Of a stretch of DNA of 64,000 nt, positions 46,901 through 58,218 are shown piece after piece. The DNA comes from Lineus longissimus (lineage: Eukaryota > Nemertea > Pilidiophora > Heteronemertea > Lineidae): the NCBI RefSeq assembly GCF_910592395.1, contig NC_088318.1, positions 17,608,349-17,672,348 on the forward strand, read 5' to 3'. Positions within the stretch are counted from its first letter, which is position 1, and each line of letters opens with the position of its first letter. The notes under the pieces were generated by a model. It searched no databases and was not told where the DNA came from. It was given only the letters and a program-made list of their open reading frames with translations. Both the position numbers and the translations under genes were made by a program.

Positions 46901-48593
46901 TCCGTGGCTATCCCTGCTCTGTATGTGAGACATATCATTGACAGACAGATTGGATTCCTGATATTGTTGCCTTAATGCCATAGTCCGTGGAGTGCTACTC
47001 CTAAAGTCGTCGTCGGAGTCACCGGTGGAGTTGTACCGTCGATGCTGGTAAGGACCTCCGTCACCTCGCTCACGCTCCATCTCCGCTGCAATCAAGTCCG
47101 AAAGCCTCTTCTCCGGGATGTGTAAATTATCTATGATATTATTACTATACAACGTAATATCCTCGAACAAACTATCATTCGACCATCTGTAGTAGAAAGC
47201 ACTATCCTGGAACTTGCCATCCTCGGCGTGGATGCTGGTTAGGTGGCCTGTTTCTAGTAGACGTTGGGCGAACGCCTCGGCGGCCCCCCGTGAGTGGAAG
47301 CAGCGCGGATAGTGCTCTATGAGTGCAGTGACCAACACCGTTCCTTGAAATATCCGCTCACTCTCATCAGCCTTGGTTCCAGCCATCTGAAATAGCAAAG
47401 AGAATGATACATTACTGACAGTGTAAGCTCATATGGCCAGAGGCTAGCTATGTTCCGAAAAGGAATAAGAGTTCACTTGAGCACATACATTCGCTGTAGT
47501 TGTCCTTCCTCTGAATAAAAGAAGCAAGTTAACCTAACACTCCATGCAGCACAAGACACAGCCCTACAGAAGACAGAAGATGATTTATCATGACAACAAA
47601 CAACACTACCATTGCAGTAAGTTGGAGACCATTACCTTGTTTCGACTTCAAGTCGCTCGTTCAGTGTTTTGATTCCGACCCCAGAACCAAACTTGACCAT
47701 ATAATAACATGGTAGAGCTGGTGGCTTCTAGAGTTATGACAAACCATATAAGCTATGTGAGAACACGCCGCTCAGCAAGCATATTAAGACCAGCCTTATA
47801 TTTACCCAAGGTAAAGACCCTGTTATGATATATTCCCAAACATCACAGCATAAATGTTAAAAATCATCCATTATAGTAAAATTGGCGGGGTATGTCCTTG
47901 GCTGCACAAGACTGTGATGTTGGCTGTTAGCAAAAAGTAAATCTGATGTTAGGCCGCATGACAATTTTGTACATTGAATTGAAATTTCGGGCTTTGTATG
48001 TCTAACACACTGAGCAAAATGCCTGGGTTACCTCTGTTTCTGCCTCCATCGTACGAGACTTTGTCTCCTCCTCCAACCACTGAGGTCATGTAAATTTCCC
48101 CTGAGATGACAGCGTGTGATAATCCCAATGTCGTTGAAGTGTTTATACGCCCAATAGGCCTGTTTTCTTGATGATGGCGTTGAGGATTGCGATGAGGACT
48201 AGGCCTAGAGTAGGCGAACCAATGATAAAAGCTGGAGAATTCGCGGCGAGATTTATTAAGGTTCGAGACAAATGCGCCCACAACCATAAGGAATGTCATT
48301 GTTTATTCTGTCTTCTAGATAATCCAACCAGAGTATTGGTGTCATTGGTGGCGTAGGCCCTGAACAAGTAAAGTACATAATACCGACAGAAATTGGAGAT
48401 AAATGACCAATTGAAAGCAAGATTGAATATCATGTTTTATGGCTTCAACTTTATATATTAGGTCAAAGCCTATTTGTATCCTCGGCCAGTAGGGCCAAGA
48501 GGGGCAGAGGTTTTGCTCAGAGGAAAGTATTGATATATTTACCTTGCGTCGAATTCGACGGTATTTCTTTCTCCCCGAAATGGAGGCTCCCAT
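37922..48593 (-). CDS. FMN/Cappuccino-type formin with N-terminal DEP domain
   Basis: Twelve exons in consistent phase give 1523 aa: 48543-48593, 46498-47386, 43620-43808, 43358-43418, 43101-43194, 42706-42833, 42325-42521, 41802-41980, 41379-41573, 40809-41000, 40494-40619 and 37922-40192. The product should nucleate and elongate actin filaments. Residues 1-17 ([17 protein letters not shown]) look like a myristoylation plus polybasic membrane anchor; that exon assignment is inferred. Residues 18-110 are a DEP domain ([40 protein letters not shown]). A coiled coil follows near 245-290, a short FH1 ([12 protein letters not shown]) near 333, and FH2 near 360-765. The FH2 has [56 protein letters not shown] and DNEEDAG, closest to FMN1/2 and Cappuccino. 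The region after FH2 is basic, like a Spire-binding segment. Residues about 960-1240 repeat Arg-rich Ser-Pro motifs (RRELSP, RRDMSP). Confidence 0.88.
38785..39610 (-). repeat. coding Arg/Ser-Pro repeat region in formin tail
   Basis: Within the last formin exon, about 19 copies of a degenerate six-residue motif (R-R/D-E/D-x-S-P, such as RELSP, REMSP, RDRSP) are spaced 10-20 residues apart. The segment is predicted to be disordered and has many proline-directed phosphorylation sites. The antisense plus-strand frames here are by-products of this bias. Confidence 0.8.
43559..43613 (-). mobile_element. M1-family MITE fragment abutting a splice donor
   Basis: It contains GTGACAAGAAGTCAGCCAAG and GTACCTTTGGCCAGATCTG, ending near TGATAAACACAA. 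Only one terminal part of the element remains. On the minus strand it begins about five bases after the exon that ends at 43620, so the donor GTAAG runs straight into the transposon end. Confidence 0.7.
44881..45404. repeat. cluster of short palindromes
   Basis: Related palindromes built on TGTTTGGCAAGC and GCTTGCCAAACA lie at 44881-44909, 45290-45322, 45336-45363 and 45377-45404, with a half copy near 45250-45270. The outermost arms CTATTTGGCAAGCC (44881) and GGCTTGCCAAATAG (about 45391-45404) are perfect inverted repeats, so the whole may be one foldback element. No clear target duplication is seen. It lies in the long intron between the DEP and FH1 exons of the formin. Confidence 0.65.
46000..46070. 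mobile_element. 71-bp hairpin MITE with TA ends
   Basis: GTGAGGTTGCAACCACC and its near reverse complement GGTGGTTGCGAAACCTCAC flank a 30-base loop, with TA at both outer ends. It is a minimal Tc1/mariner-type foldback element in a formin intron. Confidence 0.65.
46171..46443 (+). mobile_element. M1-family MITE, full length
   Basis: 273 bp from ATAGTGTTTTTCAGATAGAT to GATAGATGAAAAACACTAT. The ends are inverted over about 37 bp with TA at the borders, as in Tc1/mariner elements. This is the best-preserved copy. It lies 55 bp from the DEP exon donor of the formin. Confidence 0.85.
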
Positions 48594-51500
48594 CCTGGCG
48601 ACAACATTTAGCTCTTGCTTTGAACATGGTGCAGAACGAGGCGCATAGTGTAACAACAGCTGCTATGACACACTGGAGCACTACGGATTATTGTGATTGA
48701 ACAAACTGTGTAATTGTAACTGTTGCTCTCGCATTACGAAAATCTGAAGTCTGCCGATCCAGCTGATCTCTGCAACCACCTGTGTTTGAGTCTTATAAGC
48801 CTGACTTTTGTCTCAGTGGAAGTCTTGTACGATCCCCCATCTCACTCAACAACAGTCAGAAGTTATCACCGCGAATGCTTTGCTTGCATGATGCTATGCC
48901 CTGTTTGAGAGGTGGCATTAGAACAAAAGGGACCCAAGAGTAAACTTTTCCTTCAACACTTGGTCTACTGCACGAAATAACCACAGGATGACTTCTCAGT
49001 CAGAATGATGAAAGCACTTTATCATTATCGAATCTCAGATGATGATAAAACATCAAACGAATGTTTTATAGATATCCCTCGTGGGCCTGATGATGAACAA
49101 TACATACCCTAAGGCCTACTTAGTACAAAGAATGCGTTTTGACAACATTCCGTGCCCACGTAAAAAGCCATCAATTCATCATTGATCTTCACAATGCACA
49201 GCAAGTTTGGTATAGACAGGGGAAATGATGTTTGAACACATGGTTATTTGGGTTGACATGTCTTACTTGTTGAAACCGGTATCATCATAATATAGATCAT
49301 GACCTGAATGATATATCAAGACCTATAAAATCCTTGGCTGTTGAGCATTTCAAGTGTCTCATGAGATTAACTGCTTGCCTATTCCCACATACTGACCAAT
49401 GACTTCTGTTAGGAATGTGACTAGGCTTTGTTCATCCCATCAAATCGAGCAAGAACACATTGGCGAGTAAGGGGTGTGCACGTTTCAACCGGAGCTGTAC
49501 TGCTAGCACATCACGCGTTATTGTTAGCCTAAACTATGAAGAAGAACCCCATAAAGTGACCGTTCACTATATCATATGTCATGAACGGACAATGTTAATG
49601 TCATGGGCCAGTAGTACATTTGAAGAGAAGAAAGGCTCAGACAATAACGGCATCCTTCAACATTCCTTTCATGGGCCAAAATTACACGTTGTTAAAAGCA
49701 TACATCATTCACAAAGCCAAGTTATAATGTCTACCGAGGTTGTGATAGTGAATAACAAGCAAGGCCGAGCAGGGCAAACTAATTCAAAAACCTTTCAACG
49801 AGATGTTTGACTACATTATCTGATGAGAAAGACTGAAGCGTTTCACAACCCCTAAAATAGGCAATGCATGAACCAACGCGTGTATATATCGGTAGTGTTG
49901 TATATATACCAAGTGAGTATTAATTGATTCGATCACTGAAGGAAGGCCCTTGAATATTGTAAATGATTTGAAATATAGCCCTTCAGCTAACCCTAAGCTT
50001 GTAATAAGTATAGGACCTACTCATGCCAGCACTGAATGAATTTTTAAAAAGAGGTCGTTAATCCCGAATGAGGTGTGCCATTTAAACACCGGAATTTTTT
50101 TTCAAAGGTTTGATATGATCTGAAACCTAAAGATCCACTCGGTTGCAGTACACGTCGCCATCGTAGCCATCGTGAAAAAGGAATCTTCACAGTGAAACAA
50201 AATCGTGATGACGGAATCCTTCAAAAAGCTATCCAATCGTTTCGCAGTCTGCATTTCATCCTTCCAATTCGAACCGCATCTCATACTATATAACACCGTT
50301 ACTTGTTATGAGTTGTATGATGTCCTGGTACTATTCACCAATACATTTGAACATACATTATATAGGGTCTTCTCTTAAATAAACTAAGGATTTTATGTTA
50401 AGCACACATTTTCAATATTCATCATTTTAACCTAAGCATACTTTAAAAGGAAATTGACCCGATTATGAATTAATATGAAGCATCACTCCCTGCCAAACAA
50501 GTGCTCTTTATGAAAGGCATGAACTGAAAATGTACTTATTCCTGAATATCGGTATTCGCACTCTCCGCCAGGACCGTGGGAGAGGCCTACTGAGCGGACG
50601 TGGAATGTCAACAACGTTTTTGAGATAATCTCGTCGACATCACTATATTTGATTTTTTTCTAATTACGACCTAGTCATTGACACATTCAGAGCATCCCAC
50701 TGAAGCTGCAGACGTCCATAATACCGATCATTAAGTTGCCGGAATTGGCCTCGTGTTTTGGGGTAAACCGCAAATCTATAGCACGTTGAAGATCCGTTGT
50801 TAAACTCGTAATATATACAGTTAACTTACCTTTGTTCAGTTCAGTTCAACCCTTCTTCAATTAGTTAAAAAGTGTGTTCCCAATTCCTTTGATATTCCCC
50901 TTCATGCCAAGGACTGTTGGCCTGTTCTGCTCATCTCTCACAATCTTAGCTTCCAAGTGACAATGATGGATATGCCTGAGCGCTGGAAAAGGCCTCGCTG
51001 CTCATTTTATGCTCTTAATGTCGAGTATTGAAATGCTATGAACTCAAACCTAGCATGATAACAAAATTCCATATCCCATAGCAAGATAATCCTTTATGGT
51101 ATGGTGTGTTAGTCCCTCTGTTCAGGAATAGCCTTTTGTGAATTTTAATCGGCTAACCAATACTTCGGTGGAATCAAAAACATGCTTGTACAGGCAAGCA
51201 GGCCTAGGCGGACTGTAATAGGCCTATAATCACCGGCTTACTGATGCATGGTCTCAGAGACAACAACCTATGGTCAACACCAAGTACTTTCATGTAGCTT
51301 TTAGTTCTTCGTCTCAATATTATTGATATCGGAATGCGATGTGAATTAGGCCGGACATTGTCAACCAAAGGGAAGAGATACTTCCCACAGTCCCAATGCA
51401 AATGGTATACACTGCAATTACACTGAGTGTCCATGAGATGACGGTTTTTTTAAATCACTACACAAAAAGTACCTGAAGTTATCATTGAAGTCACGTGTCT

Positions 51501-53099
51501 CTCGCAACTGTCTTCACAGGAATCCGTTCAGGTTAAATTTAGACATGAATTTTTTTACAGTTTGTAAATGTAACGAAACAAAACGTAATGTTAAGCATGT
51601 ACATGTACGTCAACTTTTCACTCTAGCGGCGGCAAGTCCAGTTTGCTAATTACCAATTCAAATAATGTGGTGTATACTAACTCTCATAGGCCTATGGACA
51701 AGCGGTGAGGCCATCAACGGGGACGTTCCGTTGATTGTCATTGTGATTGCTGCCGGTTCGCCTTGTTTGTTGTTCTTGATTGAAGGCAAGGGGGAACCAA
51801 AATGCATTTGACTTGCCAGATGGACTCCTTTTAAGTAATCAGATATAGGTCATCTAACTAAATTACCGAGAGAGAATATCGGCACATTCAACTCCCAAGT
51901 GAATTGTCAGGTTGAGACTGGATCATATCACTCTATGGCTAATGCACATCCGAGAGAGCATTGCATCTGATCGTGATAGATGATCTAAATAATGCATGAT
52001 ATATATAAACAAGAGCAACGCAAAGCGGGGCATATGCCCCCGACTATCGAGTGTTGTATGAAGAGCAGGATGTATTTTGTTATGATAATGGCCGAAAAGA
52101 GTCCAAGTGGAAATAGGTAGTGTGGTTTTGAGAAGGAATGTTCGCCTATTCACGTCCAATTATGGACATTCCCCTATATAACTTCCACGCTTAGATGCAT
52201 TCGGAATCTAATTGTCTCATACTCTTTTTAACTGTAGCTAAGGTATATCCTGATAAGATGCAAAAACCTTGGTGGTCGAGATGGCTCAAATAGTGAGATA
52301 TTCTAGAAATCGAGACGGAAACCGAAGATTTAACGTCAACATGCATGATGTACAGAACATTTCCCCTCCAGTATATCAAAATAATACGCCTCGTACTTAG
52401 AATAGGAGTTTGAAATCCCAACAGTAATCTTCTTCATGAGTGCGCTGAATATCAAATGTGGCCGGTTGCTATTAAGGCTGTGGGTCCCGGTGGCATCCGA
52501 TATAAACTGCAACTCTGCCATGGATTGCGGCGAGAAGAAAATGGAAATGGAATGATTTATAAATGAGCCAGCATCTCTGTCATAAAACACGATAGCATTG
52601 TGAGCGTTAGCCTTGTTTCACTGGAGGGTCGGATATACGGACGTGGTGTTACTTCTCGTCACTATTTCATAACTGCCTTAGTTTCTAAAGGATAACCAAG
52701 GATTCAAGGTAGGATTTTTAAAGTAAGAGCGATAGACACACTCTATTTTTACATTCTTTGTAAAGAAATCAGCCTTTTATCGTAACGATATCCCTCCAAC
52801 GTAGCGAGAGCTTGTATAACATACAATTTATCGATGTATACATACATTGTATGGTGGTCACAGAGTAATCCACCACGCAAAGGCAAGATCCATTGACATT
52901 GATACCAAGAGTAAAGGACTGAATCCGGTAATCACCGCCACCGTTTCTCGCAACTCCCACACTATAAGGATCAAAGGGACCTGCAAATTATGCTCCGTTC
53001 ATCTTGCATTGATGTCTCATTAGCTCTGACAGTGGGACTTCCTCACTACGGTTCGATTCATGACGTAACCTTGATGACATGACGATCATCTTCCAGGGG
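48594..53099. other. 4.5 kb without recognised gene
   Basis: AT-rich sequence with no exon that I can support on either strand. It probably holds the formin promoter and 5' UTR exons at the left end. Frames of 60-116 codons have no domains. Confidence 0.4.
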
Positions 53100-53964
53100 A
53101 TGATCATGGTTACCTGGCATGTGAACCTCGTATCGTGTTTGTTGTTGGCTTTCATTACGTCGCTATTTCAAATGAGAGGGTAGGTCAATATCATCCGTTC
53201 TTTCTTATATCAGCAACAGATTGCCACCACACTTGATTTGATAATTTTGGTATCGATTTTTGTTTTAGTTTTTGAAAAAAGGATCTCTCAGGCACAATTT
53301 GAATATCAAATCTAAAGATGGAAGGCGCTCGTAGGCCTCTACCTTCCGTATGAATTTTTCTTTGAATTGTCAGAAAGACCCCGTCTGATATGAAAAGTGT
53401 TTTGTAGAGAGGTTATTTTGAATATCATATACGAGGTAAGCCCCCTGCACATAAAACATGGTGCCAGTATGTGGTATGTTTAACCAGCTGGCGGCTAACC
53501 AACCAACCGGCCGCATCGGAAGGAGGTTCCCAGCGGGCCTCGAACCTGCGACATTCCGTTCATGACCCGGCGGGACGCCTTAACGACTGTGCCATCTTGA
53601 TCGGTATGAGCAGTACTACGAAACAGCCAGGATTTGAATGTAATAGAATGTTCTCTTTTTCCTCAGCTTCTTTCCTGCATCAATGACGGAAGCTTTGCGT
53701 CTCTCCACCTGCGACTACGACTACGAACTACTCTGCGAAACTATAAAGCGAGTTCCATTGTCCAAATGTGGTAACAGTACGATCAGGAGGCAGGCGTTAA
53801 AGGAATGCAAGCGGAATGTATGCGGCGCTCTTGTTGGGAGGGACCAATGGAAAGAGGCATGTAATGCACAGAGGATGTTAAAAGTCGTATCCACGTGTTA
53901 TGAACCGTTACAACCACCATGTGAAGAAAAATATCTGGGCAAGACTGACCCATTGACCATGTAG
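53100..53964 (+). CDS. small secreted 8-Cys protein, family unknown
   Basis: Two exons, 53100-53179 and 53667-53964, join in phase through GTAGGT and a CCTCAG acceptor and give 125 aa. Exon 1 is a signal peptide (MIMVTWHVNLVSCLLLAFIT). The mature part begins near FFPAS and has eight Cys in an alternating pattern (STC, ELLC, SKC, KEC, NVC, EAC, STC, PPC) with many Lys/Arg, which suggests four disulfides in a compact extracellular protein. I do not recognise the family. The intron contains a tRNA-derived SINE. No toxin or hormone assignment is justified from the sequence. Confidence 0.65.
53500..53610 (-). repeat. tRNA-derived SINE
   Basis: The reverse strand has an A-box-like TGGCACAGTCGTTAAGGCG and a B-box GGTTCGAGGCC about 33 bases apart within a tRNA-like outline (about 53525-53602), then GGGAACCTCC. 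The fold is not that of a standard tRNA. It lies in the intron of the 8-Cys gene. Confidence 0.6.
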
Positions 53965-54639
53965 ATCTGTCTATGCTGGTGATCAACTGCCCTTGTCCAA
54001 ACACTTACTCCCTGTGACTAACTTCTGAACTGCAGGTCTTTTTGGATCATGAAACCACTGCAGCTTAGTGCCAACCGGACTATAATAATAGGTCGATCCG
54101 TAATGAACTTCCAGCTGTATTTCCTCCGTTGCCTCCGCCATTCTTGACGCTCTGTCGGTGAGCTTAGCAATGTCAATACATTGAGGGTCAAGATGGGTCC
54201 ATCAGACAACTCTACACTTTCTTTACCCAACTAAACTGTTCCTGGTGTAGCAACAAGCACTCAGTATTTCTTTGGGCAGTTCCTTTATTGAGTACCGGTA
54301 TATGATGTTACAATGTAGTAGCTTGACTGACAGTCGTGAGTAAAATGTTATATACATGTATCTGTTCAAAGGTACGTGGCTGAACTCCTGTCACTAAACT
54401 GTATTAAAATAGTAATGTTACACAGCCCGGTGTCATAGTTTACCGATATTAGCTGACACTGTGAAAGAGCATTGTTAAGGCCTGATAATCTAGTGTTGTG
54501 CACTACACCACTATCTTTTGGTAAATGTGATCGGGTCACATTTCTGAGTTCATTGCGGTAGTAGGGTCTAAATAACGCAATGGTCATAATCCCCTTGGTG
54601 ACCATTACAATTACGGTCATCGGTTGGTGGCAGGCAATT
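53965..54639. other. 3' regions of two converging genes
   Basis: About 675 bp between the stops of the 8-Cys gene (plus) and the CUB-LDLa gene (minus). It holds one M1-family MITE copy. Confidence 0.5.
54355..54552 (+). mobile_element. M1-family MITE copy, diverged
   Basis: It matches from TCTGTTCAAAGGTACGTGGC to GTGATCGGGTCACATTTCTG. Both tips are missing, and an internal deletion falls near ACAGCCCGGTGTCATAG. Confidence 0.7.
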
Positions 54640-57153
54640 CTACTGATAATAATTTGGATTCCATTTCTCCTTGCCAGGTGAATCAATTTGCTGGTAATCG
54701 TCCTTGGCTCTATCGCTCACGATATACCAGATAAGCATGATGATTAAAATCGCAACACCAACGCACCCCAAGGTGATAATGGTCCACTCAAGGTAACTCA
54801 GGGTTGTCATTGCTGTGGTGATTGAGCCAGAAATCTTTGAAGCTGAAAGAGGTAAATTCACATCTATAAAATCTATACAAGTCACCTTCAGGTTATGATT
54901 TTATCCTCGTATGACTGACTCGGGTTGAATAGAAATTACATGACTACAGAAAGCATGCAATCTTTTTCCGTGAAACTGGAATGATTGCAGTGTTAAGGAT
55001 GATTTGCAATGTGTTTTTATCACAACGAAGGCAATTTTGAAAGTTTTGATCGCGCTAGTCGTGATAACGCCAGTCTGACATGTGTCGGCTTATATAATGA
55101 TCTCTCTGACTAACGGGTTTAAGTCAAGTGAATAATTTAAGATGAAATTGGGTCTTGTAAATGTGTCGCATAGCGTTAATTACCAAAACATCCGAGCTCA
55201 TCCGAGCGGTCCCCACAGTTGTTGTAGCCATCACAACGTAGGTACGTGTTGATACAGTAACCATTGTTGCAGTGGAAGTCGCTTTCCAGGCAACCAACTG
55301 AAAGGAAAAGAGACAGCATTGGTTATGTGGTGGAACCTTTTCGAACAACGCCAATACATCGGCATGTGTTAGCTCAAAACCACCATTATTTTCTACGAAC
55401 TACAAACGACATTGGGAGTTTTCGCAAATCCCCGAAAAGCCAACGCGATGGGCTATCTCATTGTTCGATATCGTGCTGAGGAGGTCGAACAATGGAATTG
55501 GCGTTCGCGTGGACATTTCGGGGTTTTTGCGAAAACTCCCTGATATTATTCTGGGATACCTACGCAACCTTATTGGTGTGAGAGAGGCAGTAAACCCATG
55601 CTCATTCGGCAGCGCCAGCCCGTCGCTGACGAACTGCAATGTCATTGGTTGGCCGGAACTGATGAAGTCGTTGAATGGCGCTGAATCACCGCAAAGTGGT
55701 CTCATTGCTTCGTGTATCATCCGTGAAAAGAGGGTGTCGTGACCTAAGAGGAAGAAAATGCATGTAAAGCTTATATTCAGACAATTAAAGGCTAATCCTT
55801 ACGTTGACCTTCTACAGAATGATGTAATCGCTATCTACATGTATCGTCAAAAGAGACTGACCAGTTCCAGTGCGGTCGCTATCGCCGCAAAACGTTGGTC
55901 TCACAACAGGCTTAGACTTTCACTTCCCCGTCTTGGCTATCCTTGGTGTCCTATCAGAAGACTGCGCGGGTAGACCGACAATGCAGACCAAAGCCCGAGG
56001 CACCAGGTGAGACTTTGGGTGTCGTGATATGATGTAAAGCAAGTTACCATCAAAAAGAAACATCCTTTGGTTGCATATCCCCGGGATCGAAGGGGGTCTA
56101 ACATTGAGGAACTGGACTCTAACCACATGGCCCTTCGGTGCGCGGACAGTAACGGAACTTCTCCACTTTGCGGGGAACGGGCCACCATTCCGGGCGAGTG
56201 AAAGCAACTCGGCCCTCTCAGTCAGTTGGATGGTCCCACCGTTGTGATCTGTCATGAACCCTGCAATAGGTTTCAATCAGGAAGTATCGTAACGATGCCA
56301 ATCTGGGGGAAATCTTCAGGTTAAAATTCTGTGTTAGCGTTTATCTTCTCATGTGCCAAGCATGAACCTAGTAACATCCAAAAACAAAGTATGGTCTATC
56401 CACCAAAATAACCATTGAGCTTCGCGAAAGAAGATTTTTTGTTTCTGCTCTGATGTTATTGAAGCTGAGATTAATAAAAGTCACTCTTCAAAGAACACAA
56501 ACCCTCGAGGCTTGATATATTGTAGAAGACACACTCAAAAACAGTTCAGATACTACACCGACATTGATATCTATTAATTCTTACTTCTGATGTAAGGTGT
56601 CCTGTTGGCAAATCTTCTGGTTCTGTCCAGAGAGGCAATCGAATACTGTTGTCCATTAACGTGCACTGGAAGTCAATAGCGATTTAATTTATTTGACGAA
56701 TGCTTTCATAATTATAATATTCCACCCGAATATTTACAATTTATAATATCTTAAATCCCAAATTGACGACCCTTGCATTATACAATGTAGTGGGAGGATC
56801 CCATGGCCCCTCCATCTATGCCGATGACGCAATGCCTGCCCAGGGAGTCTAGCATTCCGTCGAACAAAACGAATTTGACCTGTCAGACAGAACGACATTG
56901 GGTCAGGTCAAGTCTTGGGGTTGAGAAAGTGTAAAGTGTTGGTGTAACACCGTCACCAAGGTAACACCATCACTACACAAACACCAACACCTAACACTTT
57001 CTCAACCCCAAGACTTGACCTGACCCATTGTAAGCCTCTCTACTTACTCCGTTTGGAATAATGTCCTTCCTCGCCTGCTTCACCGCCAGGCTCCATCAAC
57101 ATCAGGGTTACAGCGAGACCGATTAACAGCCGTGAAAGTTTACACAATTCCAT
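54640..57153 (-). CDS. CUB-LDLa single-pass membrane protein
   Basis: Six phase-consistent exons give 298 aa: 57048-57153, 56585-56665, 56048-56260, 55564-55743, 55184-55297 and 54640-54842. Exon 1 encodes a signal peptide ([18 protein letters not shown]). The short exon 2 is inferred from its sites and symmetric phase. Exons 3-4 encode one CUB domain ([19 protein letters not shown], then [22 protein letters not shown] and GFTASLTPI). Exon 5 is a complete LDL-receptor class A module ([25 protein letters not shown]) with the acidic calcium-binding residues. Exon 6 encodes a TM helix ([20 protein letters not shown]) and a cytoplasmic tail of about 30 residues ending NPNYYQ. The order recalls NETO receptors, which have two CUB domains; only one is present here. 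The likely role is extracellular protein binding at the cell surface. A 127-bp hairpin MITE sits 22 bp into intron 1. Confidence 0.85.
56900..57026. mobile_element. 127-bp palindromic MITE
   Basis: Perfect 33-bp inverted arms (56900-56932 and 56994-57026) start GGGTCAGGTCAAGTCTTGGG. Candidate 3-bp ATT duplications lie outside (56897-56899 and 57027-57029). The interior AGTGTTGGTGT and ACACCAACAC extend the hairpin. The element lies in intron 1 of the CUB-LDLa gene. Confidence 0.85.
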
Positions 57154-57489
57154 GTTTCATTGATTACTTCGGATTAACTAATCCCGCTAGATCTGTCAAA
57201 AGCCTGTCTTCGATTCAGTCCTGCTATTCAATGATGTCGTATTATACACGCAAGTTATCTTGTCTCCTGCGAAATATTCGTCATGATCAATCTAACGCAC
57301 CTGTTCCTGTACATTTCATTGACCTATTTATGTCACATGCTTTCGTAGCCTGTGCAAAATCCGCATTATTCTTAATTCAAATTAGCATGCATTCGAATTG
57401 TTATGGGCTACATTGCCATAGAGTCTGACAGACGGTAGCAAGCCTTGCGTTCTATTTGGACGATCGACCATGACTACACGGAGACGTGT

Positions 57490-57715
57490 CCGGTGTCCGA
57501 TCAAAGACAAAATAACTTCATTCGTACGCGATATCGCTCATGCATAACTAATTTTGATTGTCGTATTCGCAGTTTATCTGGCACATGGAAGGGGTGGCCG
57601 GTGATTACATAATACGCTGTTACCCCTGCTGCCTGCCTGAGCAACTGCAAAAGTAATCACCATGATCAGTTATGCATGAGCAAAGCCGCGTAAGAACAGA
57701 ATAATGTTGTCTTTC
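57490..57715. mobile_element. dispersed inverted-repeat element (family M2), copy A
   Basis: It shares about 200 bp with 59000-59215, for example AATTTTGATTGTCGTATTCG and GATTACATAATACGCTGTTA. Inner ends GCTCATGCATAACTAAT and ATTAGTTATGCATGAGC type sequences are inverted, so this is probably a MITE. Confidence 0.7.
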
Positions 57716-58218
57716 ATTTGAGACCGTGGTAGACATATGTGTCGGTATGGTCCGTTGATGGTCCATATCGTGGTTGTACATGTAGCTTTCAATGTCACTT
57801 CAACCATTGGGTTCGGCTTGTCTTCAACATCGAGTAAGCGATAATCAAAGAAACCAATACAAGTGTTATAGCCTGATTGTTGCGTTTATTGTTTAGTCAT
57901 TGTATATGGAATAATACTATAAAGGTCATAACAGGTACTGATATCATAACATTCAACAACAACATCACGGAAATAAAATTCTCAAGACAACAAATTAACA
58001 TGAGCCACCTATGCATATCGTCGGTGGCCATGAACAAGTGGCATCATTCGCAATCCTTATGAAGAGCTATGAATCCCCTGATGAACTTTCATCCGCGGAG
58101 GCCGACAATGGTAAGTCTTCGTCATCTTTCTGATGGCTTGATGTTCTCATATCATGTACAATCTGTATTCGACGGATCGAACACAGTGTGTCTTCATGGG
58201 CCCCTGGGCGATCGACGG

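Noticed and set aside
53471-53686. 71-codon frame on plus
   Set aside because: It runs through the SINE and the intron of the 8-Cys gene.
55920-56047. Extension of the CUB exon to a stop at 55920
   Set aside because: The donor at 56047 joins in phase to the exon at 55743 and completes the CUB domain; the extension has no CUB character.
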